DNA from: JAADHX01 sp964569385
Lineage (GTDB): Bacteria; Actinomycetota; Acidimicrobiia; Acidimicrobiales; Poriferisodalaceae
Length of the DNA stretch: 36,973 bases
Direction: 5' to 3'
Assembly (NCBI GenBank): GCA_964569385.1
Contig: CAZMUM010000042.1
Coordinates: forward strand, 1 to 36,973
Below, piece after piece: positions 25,782 to 33,896 of the stretch. Under the pieces are notes generated by a model that made no database searches, was not told where the DNA came from, and worked only from the letters and a program-made list of their open reading frames with translations. Numbering within the stretch: position 1 is the stretch's first letter; the number at the start of each line of letters is the position of its first letter. The translations under genes and the position numbers were made by a program.

Positions 25782-27596
25782 TCAGGGAGTCAGGGTCAGC
25801 CGGTCGATGGGGCAGGCCGTGACAATTAGCTTGATGCTGTCGGTGGCGTCTGCGGCTTCGTTATCGGTAGCGATGACCTGTATCACTTGGGTGCCGGCGA
25901 CTGTCCAGGGGCCAACGATTCCGGTGTGGATGCCTGTGGCATCACTCATCGGCGACTCGCGGAAGTTGACGCCGTCGGGTGACCATCGTGCAACCACCGA
26001 GACGACGTCGCCATCTTGGTCCGAAGCTTCGGCGAATATCTGGGAGGTCTCGCCGGCGCAGCGACCCTGAGCGGCTTCAACCCGGTCCGGCCTGACAACG
26101 ATGACAACGACGATCGGGGGCACATTCTGCGAGGCAACGGTCGTCGAGGTCGTGCTGGTGGTTGAGGTCGAAGTCGATGTGCTTGTGCTCGACGTTGCCA
26201 CGACGGGTTCGGCCGTAGTCGTGGAGCCAGGCGTTGGTTCCGTCACAGGGCTCGGTGTCGTTTGGGAAGTCGTTGTTTGTTGGGAGGTCGGTGTCGGCTC
26301 GGAGGTCGGTGTCGGCTCGGCGGCAACGGTGAACTCGGCTGTGGTTTCGGGACTCGCGGTCGTGGTTGTTGCTTGTGGTGTCGCTGGGGTCAGAGCAGTG
26401 GACGCGACTGATGTGTCTGCGTCAGGCGACGCTGGCGAGGTGCTCTGAGCGGTTGAGGTCGCCGATCCTGAGGTGCCGTCCGTGCCCGCAGCTACGGCCG
26501 AGAGCTCTGACGGTGGAGGCCCATCGAACGAAGCGGGTGGCGCCAACGAGGCGACCACGGTCCCGCCGGTCGCGTCTACTACAACATCGGAACCGCCGCC
26601 TGACAGTGCATACAGCGTGAGGCCGATAGAAACAATCACGGTGACTGCTGCTGACGCGATCAAGAGGCCTCGCCTGGCAGCCTGGGTCGCAGCACCGCCA
26701 GGGAACCCGTCTTCGCGCCAGGTCCAGTCTTCGGAGAGGTGGGCTCCCGTGGGTTCAGCGCTGTCGTGCCCGAGGTCCGGCGCTGCTGGAGCCGTGCTCA
26801 TAGCAGCAGTGAACGAAGTCGCCATGGCATCGAGGGTGAGATCACGGAGCAACGCTGGAGCTGCGACAATTGGCAGCACGCCGAAGGCAAGACTCGATGC
26901 GACGGCTGCTCCCCTCGTGCGCTCACATACCTCGCAGCTCTTCGTGTGGCGGGTTACCTGGGACCGTATGGCGAGGGTGAAGCGACCATCCCAGCCCTCA
27001 AGAACCTCGTCGAGTTCTGCGCACTCCTCGCGGCCCTGCTGGGCCACCAACAGGCTTCCGAGAGCCGTCGCCATCCGGTCACGCACACGCGACAACATGA
27101 CGTTTGCGTGAGACTCCGACACACCGAGCGCGTCAGCGAGGTTCAGGCCGACCAAGCCCTGGCGCAGGTGCAGCTCGAGCACCTCGTGGTCGCGGTCCTG
27201 CAAACCACCAGCCGCGGCCCATAGTTGGGCCGACGACTCGACTCGGAGCAGATCAGCGTCGGGTTCGGGTTCGGAGGAAACGACGTGCACCATCGCGTCA
27301 TCTCCGAGATAGCGGCTCGAGGCCCGGGCCGTGGACACGATCTCGTTGCGGGCGATGGCGTACAACCACGATCTCAGTTTGTCGGGATCTCGAAGCTGCG
27401 AGAGCCGAGTGACCGCTCGCACGAACGTGTCCTGGGTCGCATCCGCAGCATCGGCATCGTTTCTGAGCCTTGACCGACAGAAGCTGTAGATCGAGTCCGC
27501 ATAGCGGTCGTAGATTTCTGCAAAAGCCTGCTGGTCTCCGCCGACAGCTCGCGAGACAAGCTTGGCGTCTGCGCCTGTCGCCTCCGATGTGGCCAT
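25782..27596 (-). CDS. Membrane-tethered ECF sigma factor with fused zinc anti-sigma and outer domain
   Basis: One 604-residue chain with five parts. Sigma2 spans about 25-92 (DRYADSIYSFCRSRL; WLYAIARNEIVS). Sigma4 spans about 130-183 (RDHEVLELHLRQGL; LGVSESHANVMLSRVRDR). A zinc-type anti-sigma motif follows with exact C-x24-H-x3-C-x2-C spacing (Cys192, His217, Cys221, Cys224). One membrane span lies at 310-331 (LLIASAAVTVIVSIGLTLYAL). A Thr/Ser/Pro linker of about 160 residues leads to a beta-rich domain of about 110 residues with two Cys, PKD/Ig-like in feel. ATG 27596 is chosen for its GGGAG; the frame is open to 27647. The architecture belongs with ECF groups that carry fused C-terminal extensions. 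Release would need proteolysis or a conformational change. Confidence 0.88.
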   Translation of the reverse strand: MATSEATGADAKLVSRAVGGDQQAFAEIYDRYADSIYSFCRSRLRNDADAADATQDTFVRAVTRLSQLRDPDKLRSWLYAIARNEIVSTARASSRYLGDDAMVHVVSSEPEPDADLLRVESSAQLWAAAGGLQDRDHEVLELHLRQGLVGLNLADALGVSESHANVMLSRVRDRMATALGSLLVAQQGREECAELDEVLEGWDGRFTLAIRSQVTRHTKSCEVCERTRGAAVASSLAFGVLPIVAAPALLRDLTLDAMATSFTAAMSTAPAAPDLGHDSAEPTGAHLSEDWTWREDGFPGGAATQAARRGLLIASAAVTVIVSIGLTLYALSGGGSDVVVDATGGTVVASLAPPASFDGPPPSELSAVAAGTDGTSGSATSTAQSTSPASPDADTSVASTALTPATPQATTTTASPETTAEFTVAAEPTPTSEPTPTSQQTTTSQTTPSPVTEPTPGSTTTAEPVVATSSTSTSTSTSTTSTTSTTVASQNVPPIVVVIVVRPDRVEAAQGRCAGETSQIFAEASDQDGDVVSVVARWSPDGVNFRESPMSDATGIHTGIVGPWTVAGTQVIQVIATDNEAADATDSIKLIVTACPIDRLTLTP

Positions 27597-27673
27597 GTAC
27601 GTTCTCCCAGCGCTGACCAGTGGCCAGCGACTCCGTTGAGAAACCATTGTTGTACGTTCCGCCGTGAGAAGAA

Positions 27674-27725
27674 AGGCGCCCCCTCCCTGGCGCGCCCGAG
27701 GGGCGAAGCCCGAAGGCCCCGCCCC
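27674..27725 (-). terminator. Two GC-rich hairpins between the surface-protein and sigma genes
   Basis: GGGGCG (27700-27705) pairs with CGCCCC (27720-27725), with an inner GCC-CGAA-GGC loop. A second GGCGC/GCGCC stem at 27675-27696 is followed on the minus strand by TTTCTTCTC. This suits termination after the surface-protein gene, leaving the sigma gene with its own promoter or with partial readthrough. Confidence 0.6.
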
Positions 27726-27743
27726 TGCTGTTGAGATCGTCGC

Positions 27744-28943
27744 CTACCACCGTGCTGTGCGGGGTCGCCGCCGCATCGAGATGAAGACGACGGCCGTGGC
27801 GGCGGCCAGTACCAGCCCGAACCCGATGACCAAAGCCAGCTTGGTGCCGACACCGTTGCCATCAACATCGGCTGCTGCCAGTGCGAGGTCGTCGGAGTCA
27901 AGGAGTTGGGAACCTGTTCCGTCTGCGGTGCCGCCGGAGTTCTCACCCACGGAGGCCGATTCGACGTCGACCTCGATCACCAGCTCGGCTCCGTTACCAT
28001 CTCCGGAGTCGCCGTCGGAGCCCGAACCTGTCCGCACTGTGGGTACCGGGCCCGCAGAGTTCTGCTCTCGGGTCGCATCACCTTCGGCGGTGGGTGCTGG
28101 CTCGACGTCGGTCTCGGGTGCAGGCTCGCCGGTTTGATCCTGAGCAGGTCCTGGTTCGGGGACGTGCTCAGGTTCGGGGACGTGCTCTGGTTCGGGAGCA
28201 GGCTCAGGCGCAGGCTCTGGCTCGGGATCAGCAGCTGGTTCCGGGGCGGGTTCTGGCTCGGGTGCAGGCTCTGGCGGTGTGCAGTCGAATGCGAGGCTCT
28301 CGTTGCCCATCACTCCACCCGAGTCTCTGACCGAGAAGTCGATGCTGGCGTTCGGAGCAACCTCGAGCAACCAATCGATCGAGCTGTTCGGGGCCACCGC
28401 CTGAAGTGCGTTGGCATCACCCGGATAGTCGACGGCCATATAGGCGGTGTCGTCGCCGTTGTTAATCAGGCGGGCATGAGCCTGGCCTGCGGCACAGCTC
28501 ACAAGTACCTGGTAACTGGGCTCTGGAACCAGACAATCGCGAGTGACGTCTTTGTCGAAGTATGTGGTGTTGTTGCTAGTGATCACCACGCTCTTCGTCT
28601 CGTTCTCAGCCAAGTCGAACGTCTCGGCGAACTGTTGGTTCGGGGCAACTGTTCCGCTTTCAATGACAACCCCGTCGACCTCAATGGTGATGCCGAAGAT
28701 GAAGTTGCCGGTCGGGTTGCTCAGCTTTGCGTTCGCCGTCTCGGTTTGGCAGCTGACGTCGACCCCAGCAGTGGGTATCGCGACGGTGAAGCCGGGAACG
28801 AAGACGACTTCGTGCGGTGTGGTCTTGATGAGCTCGGCCCCTGCAGACGGTGCCAAGAGAATCGATATGGCGAATAACGTGCCTAGAAGGACAACCAGGG
28901 AAGCGGCGACCGGTTTCTTTGCGAGCCTTGAACGAGTGTTCAT
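27744..28943 (-). CDS. Cell-surface protein with Pro/Glu spacer and C-terminal anchor
   Basis: A 399-residue exported protein. AAGGAG stands nine bases before ATG 28943. A long signal peptide (KKPVAASLVVLLGTLFAISI) ends at SAGA near residue 34. Two similar beta-sandwich-like units follow, each with a Cys near its start and end (VSCQTETANAKL...RDC; VSCAAGQAHARL...FDC). A repetitive PEPAPEPEP-type spacer and an acidic Gly/Ser stretch come next, then one membrane span (LALVIGFGLVLAAATAVVF) with an Arg-rich tail. No LPxTG motif is visible, so anchoring is by the span. It looks like a wall-spanning display protein. It is the nearest gene upstream of the tethered sigma factor on the same strand. 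Confidence 0.85.
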   Translation of the reverse strand: MNTRSRLAKKPVAASLVVLLGTLFAISILLAPSAGAELIKTTPHEVVFVPGFTVAIPTAGVDVSCQTETANAKLSNPTGNFIFGITIEVDGVVIESGTVAPNQQFAETFDLAENETKSVVITSNNTTYFDKDVTRDCLVPEPSYQVLVSCAAGQAHARLINNGDDTAYMAVDYPGDANALQAVAPNSSIDWLLEVAPNASIDFSVRDSGGVMGNESLAFDCTPPEPAPEPEPAPEPAADPEPEPAPEPAPEPEHVPEPEHVPEPGPAQDQTGEPAPETDVEPAPTAEGDATREQNSAGPVPTVRTGSGSDGDSGDGNGAELVIEVDVESASVGENSGGTADGTGSQLLDSDDLALAAADVDGNGVGTKLALVIGFGLVLAAATAVVFISMRRRPRTARW

Positions 28944-29041
28944 TATGTTCTCCTTGTGTCGAGCGGCGGGTGCCGCTTCGTGAATGACACAGAGGAGATG
29001 GATCAGCAGGCAGTTCCTTACACCCCGCAATGAGTTTCTTT

Positions 29042-29064
29042 CCAAAGGGGTCTGACCCCTTTGG
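29042..29064. repeat. Perfect inverted repeat CCAAAGGGGTC-T-GACCCCTTTGG
   Basis: Eleven-base arms around a single T. Short elements of the AAAGGGGTC/GACCCCTTT type recur as dispersed extragenic repeats in many bacterial genomes. Here it sits between the surface-protein gene's upstream region and the end of a decayed isomerase gene, and could also act as a terminator for the latter. Confidence 0.75.
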
Positions 29065-29069
29065 GTTGG

Positions 29070-29273
29070 CTACTTGCGGTAGCTGGGGTCGAGGGCGTCG
29101 ATCTTGGCGACCTCTCGCCCTGAACGCTCGGCGTTGAACTCCGAGTCGAGCCAGTGGTCGACGAGGGAACACGCTAGGGTCGGCGCCACAATCTGGGCGC
29201 CAAGTGTCATCACCTGAGCGTTGTTGCTCTTGGGGCCAGGTTCGCCAACGTGCGATAGAGGGCGGTACCGGTG
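29070..29273 (-). pseudogene. 3' remnant of an RpiB/LacA-type sugar-phosphate isomerase
   Basis: A minus-strand frame of about 67 codons, of which the last 54 read as the end of a RpiB/LacA/LacB-family isomerase: SNNAQVMTLGAQIVAP, VDHWLDSEF and GREVAKIDAL before TAG at 29070-29072. A TGA at about 29274-29276 and the absence of the N-terminal two thirds show it is a truncated leftover. The upstream bases belong to the TPR remnant. It cannot make an active enzyme. Confidence 0.7.
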
Positions 29274-29297
29274 TCACCGGCAGCCACACCCGTTGCC

Positions 29298-30327
29298 CTA
29301 CCCGACGTGCTCCAGGCGGCAGTAGCACGAAGCCTTGATCTCGACGTCGGTTCGAGCAAGCGCTAGATTCAGGCGGAGCTTGATGATCCCGGCCTCTTCG
29401 TTCTTGCCGAGCTTGGTAAGGCACTCGTGGAACCGTGCAAGCTCCAGACATTGTCCGGATGTTGGTAGGCGCGAGCTAGCGTGTTGTCGAGACCGAAGTC
29501 GGCTCGATAGACCGCCTCTGCTTGTTCGACGCGACCCCGCTCGAGCAACAACGCTCCATATGCGTGGCGCGTCGGTTGCATCCATCCCCACGGCTCGTCA
29601 TAGGGGAGGTTGTCGTCCAGCTCGATGGACCGGCGCAGGTGAGCGAACGCAACGTCGTAGTCTTCGCGCCGGTACTCGATCTCGCCTGACAGCATCTCGG
29701 AGGCGATTGCCAGGATGTCCAGGCACGAGTTGTTGAAGACGTACCGAGTGTCCGGTACCCGCGCTACAGCCGCGGCGAAGCGAATCTGCTCGTCCAACGC
29801 CTCAGCGATGTGGCCTGTGGCTGCGTAGGCCACCCCGCGCGCGTAACGGATCCTGGCGGTGGTGACGCACATGAGGTCCGCATCGGCGGGCAGAGGCGTA
29901 TCCAGAATTTCTTGCCATTTCCCGAATCGGATGAGCACGTGCATCCGCATGGGTACGAAGCCCTCGAGCCAGTCGGCCATGGGCGGAGACTCGACTCGTA
30001 GAAGACTGGTAGGGATGGTCGCCACCATCTCCTCTGCGGCCGCGAGTGCGGGCTCGTACTGCCCGAGAAACATCGCCCTGTAGAGCTTGAAATGGTAGTT
30101 GTGGGACCGGTACAGAGAGTAGAAGTTCATCGCTCCCACGGGGTGCGGTTGATGAGCGCCTCGGCGAAAAGCGCGGCGACATCGAGATCGGCGCCATACT
30201 CGTCGTAGACAGAACGCATCGCGTCGGCGTAGGCATCGTTCCACGGACGGAGGTCGGCTCCGGGTTGAGGTGTCGGGTAGCGGGCTAGTAGGGCCGCGAT
30301 CAGCGCACGCTCCAGATCGGTGGCGCC
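29298..30327 (-). pseudogene. TPR-family protein gene with deletion and frameshifts
   Basis: Three frames together spell one TPR protein. 30127-30327 encodes the N-terminal part (RALIAALLARYPTPQPGADL; LFAEALINRTPW) and stops. From 30130 the frame changes and gives FYSLYRSHNYHFKLYRAMFL through VWSLHG. Near 29430-29436 it shifts again to FHECLTKLGKNEEAGIIKL and ends RTDVEIKASCYCRL. In the family a segment of roughly 100 residues separates the first two parts, so an internal deletion is likely as well as a one-base shift near the end. The 5' end is also lost, with TAA at 30328-30330. A start at ATG 30130 could in principle yield a fragment. Confidence 0.75.
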
Positions 30328-30346
30328 TTAGCCTAGAATTCGCCCA

Positions 30347-30424
30347 TCAGGTGACGACGAAGTTGCTCATCAAGGCCATGTCTTGGTGTTCAAGGTTGCG
30401 GCAGTGGAACACGCGCATCCGAGG
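30347..30424 (-). pseudogene. 3' remnant of a multicopper oxidase gene
   Basis: Twenty-six codons reading MRVFHCRNLEHQDMALMSNF and then VVT before TGA. This is the C-terminal copper-ligand segment of multicopper oxidases (usual form HCHxLEHEDxGMM), with the middle ligand His changed to Arg. An in-frame TGA lies immediately upstream at 30425-30427, so only the tail survives. Confidence 0.65.
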
Positions 30425-30429
30425 TCAGA

Positions 30430-31371
30430 TCACAGGCACAGTTCTGCAAAGTGTTGCTCCGGGTAGTCGGTGATGCGGTCGGCCAGCTCCTGCATTTCGA
30501 CATGTTTGTTGTCGAACTCTGGCTGCGGCCTGTTCACGTGAAACTGCCGGAACCTCCAGAACGATGTCGCGACCGCGGCGTACACCGCCACAGCCTTCAA
30601 GGCCCTCCGCTCGACCGGTTGGAGCCGAGTCACCGTCTGATAGCCCCGAACGAGCAGTCCCGCCTTCTCGAAGCAGATGCCGTCACCATCTCGGCAGGTT
30701 CCGATGAGTGCCATGCCCAGATCAAACAGTCGGTAGTAATCGCATGCCTCCTCAAAGTCGATGATTGCGCTCAGCTCATCGCCGTCAACAATCACGTTGT
30801 CAAAGAACAGGTCTCCGTGAATGAGTGCCCTTGGCATGTCGTCGGGCATGTGTTCGTCCAGGTAGGTCGCCTTCTGGGCCAGCCAGCTGAGGTAACGATG
30901 GTCGAGGCTCGATTCGGTGACCTCGAAGAAGTGACTCCGCCCATAGGGGAACGAGCGCGGCAAGTAGGGCGGGGCGGGTATCAAGTGCAGGCGCGCCATC
31001 TCTTGGCCCAACTGAAGCAACAGGGTTCCACTCAAGTCAGCGGTGACATCTCCCTCAACGAACTGCTTGAGCATGACGGGCTTCTCGTCATGGAGCAGAG
31101 TCATTCCCCCCTGGGGCGGGGCAACAATTGACGAAGTGCAGAATCCCTGTCCGACCAGGTAGGCCAACAAGTGGGCCAGGTTGTTTGCCTGCTGCTGCGA
31201 CTTTTGATCCCAGAGGGTCAGGACATAGGCGACCCCTGAACTCGTAGTCATGTAGTAGCTGGTGTTCTCCAGCCCACCATCGATGATCGAGAACGTCGCG
31301 ACGTCTCCGATACCGAAGCGTTGGCCGAGCGACTCGATAGCGGCCCTGTCAAGGCGTGCATATGTAGCCAT
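30430..31371 (-). CDS. Homoserine-kinase-like (ThrB type II) phosphotransferase
   Basis: A 313-residue APH-fold kinase of the type II homoserine kinase group. The N-terminus YARLDRAAIESLGQRFGIG and SIIDGGLENTSYYM match the nucleotide-lobe start of this family. The catalytic loop is IHGDLFFDNVIV and the metal segment IDFEEACDYYRLFDLG. It lies seven bases after the dioxygenase gene on the same strand. No other threonine-pathway gene is nearby, so its substrate may be the hydroxy amino acid made by that neighbour, or homoserine as usual. ATG 31371 is preferred over the longer frame to 31413, which overlaps the dioxygenase. Confidence 0.87.
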   Translation of the reverse strand: MATYARLDRAAIESLGQRFGIGDVATFSIIDGGLENTSYYMTTSSGVAYVLTLWDQKSQQQANNLAHLLAYLVGQGFCTSSIVAPPQGGMTLLHDEKPVMLKQFVEGDVTADLSGTLLLQLGQEMARLHLIPAPPYLPRSFPYGRSHFFEVTESSLDHRYLSWLAQKATYLDEHMPDDMPRALIHGDLFFDNVIVDGDELSAIIDFEEACDYYRLFDLGMALIGTCRDGDGICFEKAGLLVRGYQTVTRLQPVERRALKAVAVYAAVATSFWRFRQFHVNRPQPEFDNKHVEMQELADRITDYPEQHFAELCL

Positions 31372-31378
31372 TGTTGGA

Positions 31379-32116
31379 CTACGCGGCAGCCGTTGGTGAC
31401 TCGACGTAGTCAATCAGCAGGACATCCCGATGCCCTTCGCCCTCGAGCCCTCCGCTGGTCACCGACGACACGTCATGCCACACTGACCGATCGAAATAGA
31501 AGGAGTCGAAGTAGGACTGCTGCTCCCAGGTGACTTCGGCCGGTTCTGTCGGGCTCCCCCCGCGGCCGTAAAACGAGTTGATGCCACCAACAATATTGTG
31601 GCGAGCAATGAGATGTTGTGCGGTGAACATCTCATCGTCGCGATGAGTGCTCTCCGGAGTCGGTTCCACGAACACCCCGGCGGTGGCCAGGATGCGAATC
31701 TGGTGGACACCGACCAGCCAGTGATCGCCGACGAGTATGTCCGAGGTGAACTGCGCGAAGTCGAAGTGTACGACCGCCCGCAAAAATGCACTGGTGATCG
31801 TTGCGGCGGCGAGCTGGGCGAAATGTCGCTGAATTCCACCGTTGAGAGGATTGGTCTCCGTGCTCTGAAAGAACGACACGTCCGGTAGATGCACCAGCTG
31901 TGCCGTCGGCACCGTGAGCTCGAAGAGCCCGTACCGACGAAAACGATACTTCCCGCCGTCGGCCATGTACCGATCAAGCTCAAGGTCTTCCCAGTCGCGG
32001 CTGAACAACAGCCTCGACTCATCTAGAGTTTGCGAGAACGAAAACTCATCTGCAGCAATCAGCGCACAATGGTCTCGTCTCATACGAGGCCCAATGCTGT
32101 TCTGGACAGAAATCAA
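31379..32116 (-). CDS. 2-oxoglutarate/Fe(II) dioxygenase of the amino-acid hydroxylase family
   Basis: A 245-residue protein of the 2OG-Fe_dioxy family that includes bacterial L-isoleucine dioxygenase. The HxD iron motif is HRD in PTPESTHRDDEM, followed by AQHLIARHNIVGG. The distal His is in VWHDVSSV, and GHRDVLLIDY carries the Arg that binds 2-oxoglutarate. TTG 32116 is taken because AAGGAG stands ten bases upstream; ATG 32083 is an alternative. Known members hydroxylate free aliphatic amino acids. The kinase immediately downstream suggests a two-step hydroxylation and phosphorylation, which is inference. Confidence 0.87.
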   Translation of the reverse strand: MISVQNSIGPRMRRDHCALIAADEFSFSQTLDESRLLFSRDWEDLELDRYMADGGKYRFRRYGLFELTVPTAQLVHLPDVSFFQSTETNPLNGGIQRHFAQLAAATITSAFLRAVVHFDFAQFTSDILVGDHWLVGVHQIRILATAGVFVEPTPESTHRDDEMFTAQHLIARHNIVGGINSFYGRGGSPTEPAEVTWEQQSYFDSFYFDRSVWHDVSSVTSGGLEGEGHRDVLLIDYVESPTAAA

Positions 32117-32169
32117 CTCTGATCGTCTCCTTCAAGGGACCGACTATGTGACATGCAGATCACGACAGG

Positions 32170-32196
32170 GCCGGGCAGGCAACGTGTCTGCCCGGC
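32170..32196. terminator. Nine-base-pair hairpin upstream of the dioxygenase gene
   Basis: GCCGGGCAG (32170-32178) pairs with CTGCCCGGC (32188-32196). On the plus strand TTCTT follows. On the minus strand it precedes the dioxygenase gene by about 55 bases, so it either ends transcription entering from the left or sits in the dioxygenase leader. Confidence 0.55.
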
Positions 32197-32264
32197 TTCT
32201 TGCATGGCAACCGACCTTGCGTCGGTGCTGCAAACCCCGTGCGACTTAGGCCCTCGCGGACTAC

Positions 32265-32453
32265 CGCTCGAGGGCCCTGGCGGTAACATAATCGGCGACC
32301 GCCAGGTTCTCGCTTACGGCCCAATGTAGCACTTTGCCCGGCGTAAAACGCATCTGACCCAGCCAGGGTGCCCTGCAATAGGTTGGCGCCATGGTGAACT
32401 TCGTCAAGAAGGTGAAGCACCGTTGCCCTCGACGTACTAAAGGGTGGCGGCAA
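32265..32453 (-). pseudogene. Possible scrap of a DinB-family gene
   Basis: ATVLHLLDEVHHGANLL resembles the last helix of DinB-family proteins (family form LhmLdEviHHgAE). The sequence upstream and downstream does not continue the family, and the frames break. This is a weak call from one short motif. Confidence 0.3.
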
Positions 32454-32899
32454 CCCTCAGACAATCGTTGATGCCTTCAACCAAGCTCTTCCCCTCCCCT
32501 CGACTGACATGCCCGTTTCCTTCGGTCGGTGAGGGACTGAAGCACTGGCACCACGGGCCGCGCCCTGCTGCTCGCGGAGAGGGTCATCCCCCGCCCCGAA
32601 CCCTGGTTCGGGCTCGGCACAACCTCACCACACACTGGCTACGACTCCACCCAGCACCACAGCCCAGCACAATTTCGGCCGGACCACGCACCGAATAGTC
32701 AAAGCCAAGGAAAAGTCAGGGGGTGTTTCGGCGCGCGTTCGAATAGGCCCTCTGGTGTTGAGGGCTGCGCGGTCCTAGGTTGGTTGTTGGGTCCGGGAAG
32801 TGACTTGTCCGAAGAGCCGGTGTTGGCCGATGTTGAGCCCGTCGCGCTGGAAACAGAGTCGTTCCTGGGTGTCCTCCCGGACCCACCCCAAGGTGGCGA

Positions 32900-33637
32900 A
32901 GCGGGTAACGTCATCGACCTAGCCGATGATCTGAGCGGTGCCGATAGGGCCGACACCGTAGATGTCACACAGGCTGGTCCCAGACGCCGTCACCGCACCG
33001 GTGATCCGTTTCTTGGATGCGGCCAACGTCTCGTCCAAAGCGGCAATGTCTGCGATGAACTCACGGGCTATCAACAGCTGGCATTGGGTCACCTCATCGG
33101 TGTCTTTCACGTTGCTGAGCGGCATGTTTGCCTTTGCAGCCGTGATTGTTGTGCCGGTTCCGCCCGCTTCGAACTCAAGCAGCAACGCGTGCAACCGGAC
33201 GCAGTGAGTGGCCCTGAGCTGAGCGTTGTCGCGGTGACGTTTGACCACCAGTCGAAGAACCCGAGCATGGCCATCTGGCCCGACGAGCGCGGATCGGTCT
33301 GACGCAACGCAGCAATAGCGACCGACCTGGCGTCGTTGGGGTCGTTCTTCTGGGACCGGACCGAACCCAGCACCCGCACTCGTGATGCCAACACCGGCGA
33401 GACGTCGAATACGGTCTCACCGGCCGAGACGAGCTGGCGAGCCAGTAGGTAGCCGAGCCCGTTGGCTGATTCGATCGCCCATTCCCGATTCTTGAACTCG
33501 CTGGCCCCGTCGCAGAGCTGGCAGACCTGACCCGTTGATGCCCGAAGCGTGAACTCATCGAGGACCACCTCATCGCCGTTGATAGCAACCGCTGTGTGGG
33601 ACGCCTTATGTGGATCAATACCAATCATGACTGTCAT
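32900..33637 (-). pseudogene. IS110-family transposase, frameshifted and truncated
   Basis: ATG 33637 (GGAAGG upstream) opens an IS110 DEDD transposase: MTVMIGIDPHKASHTAVAI, then SQKNDPNDARSVAIAAL. Near 33245-33255 the frame shifts, and the protein continues as VKRHRDNAQLRATHCVRLHALL. It later reaches the C-terminal domain start YGVGPIGTAQIIG, where TAG replaces a sense codon. Only VDDVTRFAT of the following domain is recognisable. After about 32900 the sequence no longer resembles IS110, so the catalytic Ser region is missing. The element is dead. Confidence 0.85.
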
Positions 33638-33896
33638 AGAATTACCTTCCGGTTTGGTGATGGAACCGCAGTGGGCACTCCTGATTCGGGTCGATGTGCT
33701 CTCACCTCTTTCGAGCCACACCACAGCAAAGAAATCCGGCCAGCAGACAACTCCGAAACAAGCCAACCCGCTAGGGCGACAGGCACTCACAGAGCCAACC
33801 GGCCAGACCTCTCCAACGCTACGCAAACACCGCAACGCACCCCCACATTCTTAATCAGGCACCCACACGCACCCGAAAGCCAATGAGTGAGAGGCT
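33638..33896. other. Non-coding flank of the IS110 remnant
   Basis: About 260 bases with no supported gene. Frames on both strands are open only by chance. It probably includes the IS110 left end, which in this family lacks long terminal repeats and so cannot be placed by eye. Confidence 0.4.

Larger units (their letters stand above)
32117..32899. other. Gene-poor stretch of decayed sequence
   Basis: Almost 800 bases without an intact gene. It contains a hairpin at 32170-32196, a possible DinB-like scrap at 32265-32453 on the minus strand, another hairpin (CCCGAACC/GGTTCGGG, 32595-32612) and unidentifiable sequence up to the broken end of an IS110-type transposase. Confidence 0.6.

Noticed and set aside
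26101..26448. Val-rich plus-strand ORF resembling a repeat protein
   Set aside because: It is the antisense of the Thr/Ser-rich linker of the sigma-factor fusion; low-complexity coding DNA gives long open shadow frames.
28140..28290. Possible CRISPR-like repeat array
   Set aside because: The repeats are short, in frame and encode Pro/Glu motifs without spacers; no cas genes are present.
27881..28877. Two long plus-strand ORFs rich in Arg, Gly and Trp
   Set aside because: They are antisense to the Pro/Glu spacer and beta domains of the surface protein, which has a signal peptide and ribosome site on the other strand.
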